This document shows positions 58,215 to 64,000 of a DNA stretch of 64,000 nt, piece by piece. Position 1 is the first letter of the stretch. Every line of letters begins with the position of its first letter. The translations under genes were made by a program, and so were the position numbers. The notes beneath the pieces are model-generated. The model ran no database searches, was not told the origin of the DNA, and worked only from the letters and a program-made list of their open reading frames with translations. This stretch comes from Planoprotostelium fungivorum (lineage: Eukaryota; Evosea; Variosea; Cavosteliida; Cavosteliaceae): assembly GCA_003024175.1 (NCBI GenBank), contig MDYQ01000116.1:23668-87667 (forward strand), read 5' to 3'.

Positions 58215-61200
58215 ATGACAACTCTATGGTACCAATACGATGATCGACCTGTGGATTCTCTCCCAGTCCCTCAGCGGGAGTCAGACCTAAGACAAGTACT
58301 GAAACACCACCTTCGTCTACCATTGCCTCCATCTTGTCTTCACATTCGTAACTCTTCGAAGTCGATCGATTATAAAGTGGAAGACCATCACGATTTCCTC
58401 CGTACGGCACAGGGGACATTATTGCAGGTTCGAGTGGAATACATCGATCTGGGTGAGTGAGAGTTGGTGAACCACATATTGACTCTCAGGTCAGGTCCAT
58501 TTCGTTGCAGCGGCCGAATCATTGGAAGAGGAAGTTTCGCACAAGTTTTAGAGGGTTATAGTGCGGCCGATCCAGAGCAGAAGGTGAATCTAGAAGACGA
58601 GTCTGTGTTGATGGGTCGATAGGTCGCCGTCAAAGTCATCGATTGTTCGCGCATACCCGACGACAAGACGAGACATTATCACGAGAGCGAGAAGAGAATA
58701 TTGAGAAGATTAAGACACCCGAACATCGTCTGCGTTTATGACATCCTGGTGTGTTCGACATCGACCTCCACACCATTTGAGATCTAATCTCTCACAGACA
58801 AGAGAATATACCAGAGAAGAATACGTTTTCATCATCATGGAAATGTGTGCAGGCGGCAGTCTTCAAACTTTTTTAGAGAAGAAGGAGCCAGTCGACGAAG
58901 TGCAACTGTCACGGTGCGTGACCCAATTGACTTCTGCTCTGGGCTATCTCGCTCAAGAGGGGATCGTCCACAGGGATCTGAAACCAGCAAACGTAAGACG
59001 ATCATGATGTCCGTGTCGGTGACGATCGTAGGTACTGATGACATCTCACGATATCTCGACGGCTGATTTAAAGATCTGCGGTGAGAATTTGCAGAGATCT
59101 GATGTGTATGATGTTCATGATCGTCATAGATTTCGGTCTATCGAGGACTTTTGAAGTGGGAGAGATGGTCAAATCTGTTCTAGGAACACCCTACTACATG
59201 GTGGTCTTCTCTTCATCGCCTGACATGACGCGATCACCATCACCATCATCATCATCAGCTCGGTACTTACTATGTATCAGGCACCTGAATTAGCGAGGGG
59301 TGAAGGATACGACACACGAGCTGATCTGTGGTCCCTCGGTCTCATCATCTTCGAGATGATCACCGCTCAGAAGCCTTTTCGCACCAACGTAGACCTCAAG
59401 GAGGCCCACCGAGTGAGAATTTTCTCGAAATGTTCAGAGCCGCTCCTGACCCTCCACCAGCGTTCGATATCGTTGCCCCCTGCGGTGCAGAGTGTTATGA
59501 GTAAGAATTGTCTGTCTCTCGTCCATCAGTTACTGCAAGTGGAGCCGAATAAGAGGATCAATCTACAACAGCTGAAGGTTCATCCTTTCTTGTGTAGAAA
59601 CGAGAGGAGCCTATTGAAGGCAGAGGAGGGAGAGGTAGAGAAAATTCCGTTTCATTTCAGGTGAAAATTCTCGGAAATGTGAATACCGACGGAACGATAG
59701 TCTGGATGATATCGTAACGAAGATATCGCAATGGAAGGATAGATATGATATTCTATTATTAGACGACGGTCGAGGTTCAGAATTGAATCGTGAGAACGAA
59801 GAAAATCTGAAGAATAGTAAGGGAGCTGTTATCCTCTTCCACTTCAACGTGAGGACCACCATCACGATATCACACGCGATATCACACAACGTTGTAGATG
59901 ACACGTCCACAGCCGGAATCGGACGTCAATCCGAAACCCGACGTACAAGGAAATCTCCCGGAAAACTCGATACGAATACCACCACCACCCCACCCCGTCA
60001 ACGTCAGTGAAGGGGTCAGATGGATGTCACTCTGCTGTGAGAGATTAGAAAGGTTGCAGAAGAACGCAAACTTTCATGCCTCAGCCCATCGATCTACGGC
60101 CGTCGTTGTAGATCAACAGAGAGTGGGGTTGGGTGTATTATCGGAGAACATCAAGAGGGTGAGACAATCGATGGAAGAGGTGACTGAAGCTATCTCGAGC
60201 TTCAAGATCGATTGGAAGCCGCGAAAACGAGTCAGACTCGATCGTTTACAGATTTGGACAAGAAAGCTTCGTACATCCTCACTCACTACAACACCATCGT
60301 CGATTCGGTGGGTTTCAACTTGAAGATGTCAACGGATGACATCTTCAAGTTGAAAGAAACACCGCTGGAACCTCAGTTGATTGGGACTCATCGGAAGACA
60401 CTGTGGGACATCATAGAATCACCACAAGAGATTCAAGACATCTACAACGCCATCCGCAATCAACGATGTGATCTCCCTCATCTTATCGTACGTAACACGA
60501 AATTTCAGCAAATCTCCTGGCAGCTTTCGATAGTTTGGGACAGTGGACTCAGCTGAGAAGTGAAGTGACGAACGGGAGGAGACAGTCTGGAACATCGATG
60601 GAGGAAGAGAATAGGAAGAGGAGTCAATTCAAACAGATATTGGATCATTTGGAGAACGATCTACAAAAGTGTAGAAGGGACAGAAAGAACATGGTGAACG
60701 TTGTGTCACGATGCGTGGAGCTGAGATCGTTGTAGATTGAAGACAGATGGAAGAATGGCGGAGAAGTAGAAGGTGAGCTGACGAATTGTAGAACGATATC
60801 TATATCATGATTCATCCTTTCATTTATCGATTTTCAGCTGTGGTATATCATCACTGTGACTCGTTAGAGAGATCAGAAGAAGGTTGTGCCTCCATCTACA
60901 AGTCCTACGTCAGTTTAGTCAACCGAAAGGTGGGATCCACTTCATCTACACCGTTGCAGATGCTCATCCTCTCCAGCAAAGGAACGTCCATCACATTCGC
61001 ACCATGTTACACATGAGAAACAACAACCAACAACTCTTACAGCAGATGCACGACAGAGAAGAGAGGATGAAACTTCTCGGTAAACTCATCAAGAAGATGG
61101 AGGGAAAATTATTAGACGTAGTACCATCACACGATGAACTGCGAGCTGAGATGAAGAGGAGGAGAGATTTCAGAGAAAATTCGAGGCACAACGTGGGGAG

Positions 61201-62035
61201 GATGCTAAACATTGTTGACGGTGCTGTTGATAAGAAAACGAGAGACGAGGAGAGAAATTTCGAGGAGATTTCGAGAAACATTCTCCGTCAGCAAGAGCTG
61301 CTCGCGGAGTCGAAGTCGCAGATTTCAGTCCTCCAGTCTCAAGTTGAAGTGGGTCCACCGCCTCCACACTCCCTGAATTTTCACAGAATCTTACAAGACA
61401 ATTATCCGAATCAAAGGAAGAAGTGTCACGACTCAATCTGCTGACCACGGCACACGACAAAGAGAAGAGAGAACACTCGCAAGTGCAATCACAACACCTG
61501 GAATCAGAAGAAAAATGGAAGAAGAAGGAGAAGGAGTGGAAAGAAGAGAGAATGGCTCACGATTCACACATGGCCAGCCTGCAGAAAGTCAATTTGGAGT
61601 TGAACCGACAAGTGGAGAGACTGAGGTTGCAATTGAATGAGACACAAGACAATATGTCAGAGGGTCTAGTCGAGGCCATGGTGAACTTGATCTACAACGA
61701 ACCAAAATTGATTCATCCGTCAGGAGCAAAAGTCACTGGCAGAGCATCAATTGATCTTACACGAAGAGAGGCTACAGAGGGTCGCATTCGAGTGGGAAGA
61801 AGAGAGGAATGACATGCACTCGAGGCTGGCTGAGGCCATTCGGCAGAGAGATGAAGACCGACAGACGTTAGAGCACCTCATGCACTTCACTGGACTCAGA
61901 CAGTGCCCCATGGGCTGTGGCTTTGTATCCTCCCACAAGATACAAGAGCATGCGGAAACTTGTGAAGGACCAAACGCTGCTGGACAGAAGGAATCTAAGT
62001 TTTGGGACATGCTATCAACGTCAAATAGAAGATAA
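58215..62035 (+). CDS. ULK/IKK-like kinase with ubiquitin-like regions, long coiled coil and C-terminal zinc finger
   Basis: ATG 58215 starts MTTLWYQYDDRPVDSLPVPQ, a ubiquitin- or PB1-like N-terminal domain (to LLQVRVEYIDLG). The kinase domain follows: IIGRGSFAQVLEG (Gly loop), VAVKVID (Lys), HRDLKPANVL, ICDFGLSR, GTPYYMAPELARGEGYDTRA, DLWSLGLIIFEMI and NKRINLQQLKVHPFL, closest by eye to ULK/ATG1. A 40-nt intron joins it to a second ubiquitin-like stretch (LDDIVTKISQWKDRYDILLL, GAVILFHFN). Then comes a helical region resembling ATG11/FIP200 (GVLSENIKR, ASYILTHYNTIVDSVGFNLK, IFKLKETPLEPQLIGTHRKT) and coiled coils (HMRNNNQQLLQQMHDREERM, EHQLILHEERLQRVAFEWEE). The C-terminal zinc finger CPMGCGFVSSHKIQEHAETC recalls the NEMO type. 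The order kinase, UBL, coiled coil also fits TBK1/IKK. About 1,100 residues. A signalling or autophagy-initiation role is inferred. Confidence 0.75.
61681..61723 (+). repeat. Word-bearing intron in the kinase gene
   Basis: 43-nt intron beginning GTGAACTTGATCTACAACGA, then ACCAAAATTG and ending CCGTCAG. It aligns with introns 42731-42774 and 52304-52338 over the GTGA...ATCTACAACGARCCA half. Confidence 0.75.
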
Positions 62036-63092
62036 TGATGAGATGTGTCCCTTGGAAATTGGCTTCATCTTGCAGTCACAATGAGAGAGAGGAGATGATG
62101 ATCACGTGTTTAGTCTGCTCAAGCACTCGTCTTCTACAATCAGCTCTACGGATATCTTCATTATTATCTCTGCCAGGACCTAAAAAATAGCCCTGCCAGG
62201 GGCTCAATTTATTGTGCTGTAAGGTCATCTGCTCTCTCTTTGGTCCAAGATGGCGTGCGAAATCTCTCTCATAAAGTTGCCAAACAAGAGATCTTCAGAA
62301 TCATATGGCTTCTGGTCAAAATAGAGGACCCAAGGGTTTGCTGCAATGATTTTGTAGTGCGACAGAAAAATGCATCTTGTAAACTGTCCATTTGATCTTC
62401 AGATCAAACCAAGCCAAGACGCCCAAAATAAAAAGCGTACATTGAGACTTTTCTCTGTTACAAACGTCCAGACGAAAAAACAAAATACACCACCGTGTAG
62501 CCCAGGTGATTCTACACCTGGGTAAAGTATCATCAATGACCTGCTACCCTCCCTAAGATGTTATCGTTTCTTCCCCCCCCCCCGTTGAAGACTTTTTTTA
62601 TGCTGGTCTGCTTGACTGCAGTCATCTAGCCGGTTTTGCAAATGTTGTTTATCTGGGGGTTAATCAAGTTTCGCATGTAGAGCATTCGGCAGTTTCTTTC
62701 TCCATCTTTTTATTGTGCTACTTTTTACTGCGCCAACAAATAACGGATGCATCAATCTGGCTCTCTCTTGTTCAACATTACGTTGTCGGAGAGGATGTTC
62801 TTTTGAGTCTCCGACCGTCTGTTGCATCGAAATTCTATCGAAATCAGAACTCATCGTAGATTACACGCTTCAACAAGGACATACACACAATTTATCAACA
62901 CGATTAAAGAGGTCTCGTTCCCATCCATTGGAGGTTCCGTCTTTGACTTTTCAGCTCAAACCTCATATCAAATGTTGTCTCCATTTCCACCCTGAGAGGG
63001 ACCGACTATCGGCCGCAAATTCGTTGGATCGTTTGCAACGATCACTTTGATACCCTTCAAACCTTTTGTTCGGAGATTGAAAACATGAATCG
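62036..63092. other. Stretch without a supported gene
   Basis: About 1 kb of different texture: AT-richer, with a C9-10 homopolymer (about 62573-62583) and a small hairpin (CCCAGGTG/CACCTGGG near 62500-62523). Open frames on both strands (62660-62854 minus, 62715-63050 plus) are plausible only by length. I see no recognisable transposon protein. Confidence 0.35.
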
Positions 63093-63410
63093 ATGTTAGA
63101 ACTCATCCCATCACCATCAGAATTGTTCTCACCGTCGATGATAGAGCGTCCTACTTTTATCAGTTCTAGAAGTTATCCGACGTTTGCATCCGCGTCTTAT
63201 GATACTTGTGATATGATTCAATCTCGTCGTGTTCAGATAGAGGCAGTTCATCCTTGCGAGACTGAATTGGCCAATTGGTCGCTCTCTCAGCGTGTGTTGT
63301 TTGTTTGTTACACAGAAGAAACTTTGTTGATGGAACATCAAAGCCAGCTACAACAGCAACACAACCCACGATCCATTGGCAAAGAAGGAGTCAGAGAGCA
63401 ATCGACTTAA
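63093..63410 (+). CDS. Small hypothetical protein, low confidence
   Basis: Open frame of 105 codons (MLELIPSPSELFSPSMIERP ... ETELANWSLSQRVLFVCYTE). Amino-acid mix is reasonable but there is no domain, and introns, which nearly all genes here have, are absent. A second frame (63411-63662), rich in Asp/Asn/Thr (TVTDDDDANNTNSADGGEE), follows directly and may be a continuation or an independent open stretch. Confidence 0.25.
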   Translation: MLELIPSPSELFSPSMIERPTFISSRSYPTFASASYDTCDMIQSRRVQIEAVHPCETELANWSLSQRVLFVCYTEETLLMEHQSQLQQQHNPRSIGKEGVREQST

Positions 63411-63768
63411 TTGCCCAAAGGCCAACAACCCACCAGACACCCTGCGAAGGAGAGCACCGTCACTGATGACGATGACGCTAACAACACTAATTCGGCAGAT
63501 GGCGGCGAAGAAGTGAACTGCCACGCCGAAAGGAAAAGCTGTCTCTGCAGTGACGGGAGAATTCCAGCATGGAATCATTTCAATCTCCAACTACGATTCA
63601 CACCCCTCAGCATCGCCAGTGAAAGAGACAATATGAATCTGATGGAGATAGAAAGTGTTTGAAGATGATGATCAGGCAATCGTCACCGATCGTGTCGATC
63701 TCAAATTAACGGAAACCACGACCTAAAAAGAATAAAATGATAATTTCGAGTGATATCGCAAAAGATGA

Positions 63769-63850
63769 TGCATCCTATGGGACTCGAACCCATGCTCCCG
63801 AAGGAACCGCCGCCTTAAGACGGCGCCTTAACCAACTCGGCCAAAGATGC
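63769..63850 (-). tRNA. tRNA-Leu (anticodon AAG)
   Basis: 82-nt tRNA on the minus strand with the long variable arm expected for Leu. The acceptor stem GCATCTT pairs with AGGATGC, discriminator A. The D arm is GGCCGAGTTGGTTAAGGC. The anticodon stem CCGTC/GGCGG encloses loop TTAAGGC, giving anticodon AAG (decodes CUU/CUC after inosine modification). The variable arm is GGTTCCTTCGGGAGC, and the T arm ATGGG-TTCGAGT-CCCAT has a good B box. TTTT follows seven bases downstream on the minus strand as an RNA polymerase III stop. No intron. Confidence 0.95.
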
Positions 63851-64000
63851 TTCGTGTTTGGCCGACCGATCTCACCAATGCATTTCTATTATTCGATGAT
63901 TTTTGGAATTTATATCCTCCGAGTGAGAAATGATTTGGAAGAGAAGAGATGCAGATGAACTGATTACATATTTAATCTTGATGTACAGCGGGGTGAACGT

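Overview
This is a gene-dense window of a eukaryotic nuclear genome. About 24 protein genes lie on both strands with very short spacers, and almost all are broken by tiny spliceosomal introns (mostly 35-60 nt, donor GTGAG or similar, acceptor YAG, with a CTGAC-like branch site close to the acceptor). The gene set suggests a free-living amoebozoan, most likely a protosteloid amoeba. It includes a Dictyostelium-type fibro-slime/CTDC adhesin, PTEN, a class III adenylate cyclase, a P2C cation ATPase, a villin-like protein, an FG nucleoporin and epsilon-tubulin. Epsilon-tubulin implies centrioles with doublet or triplet microtubules, so probably a flagellated stage. Taxonomy is inferred from content, not from a database search.

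Layout. 0-12 kb: 3' end of an unknown gene (+), a secreted double ferritin-like protein (-), FIBP homologue (-), epsilon-tubulin (+), PTEN fused to DUF547 (+), a phosphoglycerate-mutase-like phosphatase (-) and PP4 catalytic subunit (-). 12-26 kb: fibro-slime adhesin (+), DUF676 lipase (+), C2-gelsolin protein (+), secreted GMC oxidoreductase with LamG and carbohydrate-binding tail (-), F-box/MORN protein (-). 26-36 kb: Na,K-ATPase-like P2C pump (-), adenylate cyclase (+), FKBP/TPR co-chaperone (-). 36-45.6 kb: one very large FG nucleoporin with an N-terminal helical domain, four RanBP2-type zinc fingers and a tRNA-Gln gene inside one intron. 45.6-64 kb: START-like protein (-), FSH1 hydrolase fused to DUF1917 (+), a possible transcription factor, a coiled-coil membrane protein, SANT and WD40 proteins (+), an unknown gene (-), a C2 protein (-), a ULK/IKK-like kinase with ubiquitin-like and coiled-coil regions (+), poorly coding DNA and a tRNA-Leu (-).

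The most unusual signal is not a gene. A short word, ATCTACAACG or its complement CGTTGTAGAT, recurs dozens of times in introns of unrelated genes, where about 0.1 would be expected by chance in 64 kb. Some introns are almost entirely an inverted repeat of it. Others share the same 5' half across four genes, and one double-length intron carries two copies. The same word, extended to 18 nt, encodes Ser-Thr-Thr-Ser linkers in the FG nucleoporin. Two further intron word families (GAAATTTC-type and TGTCAGA-type) are present. This looks like a family of introner-like elements, or a very strong lineage-specific splicing signal, that has also spread into coding DNA.

Several genes show domain fusions I do not recall as standard: PTEN-DUF547, GMC-LamG-carbohydrate binding, FSH1-DUF1917, C2-gelsolin, and kinase-UBL-coiled coil-zinc finger. 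Gene models were spliced by eye, so exon borders, especially first exons, are approximate.
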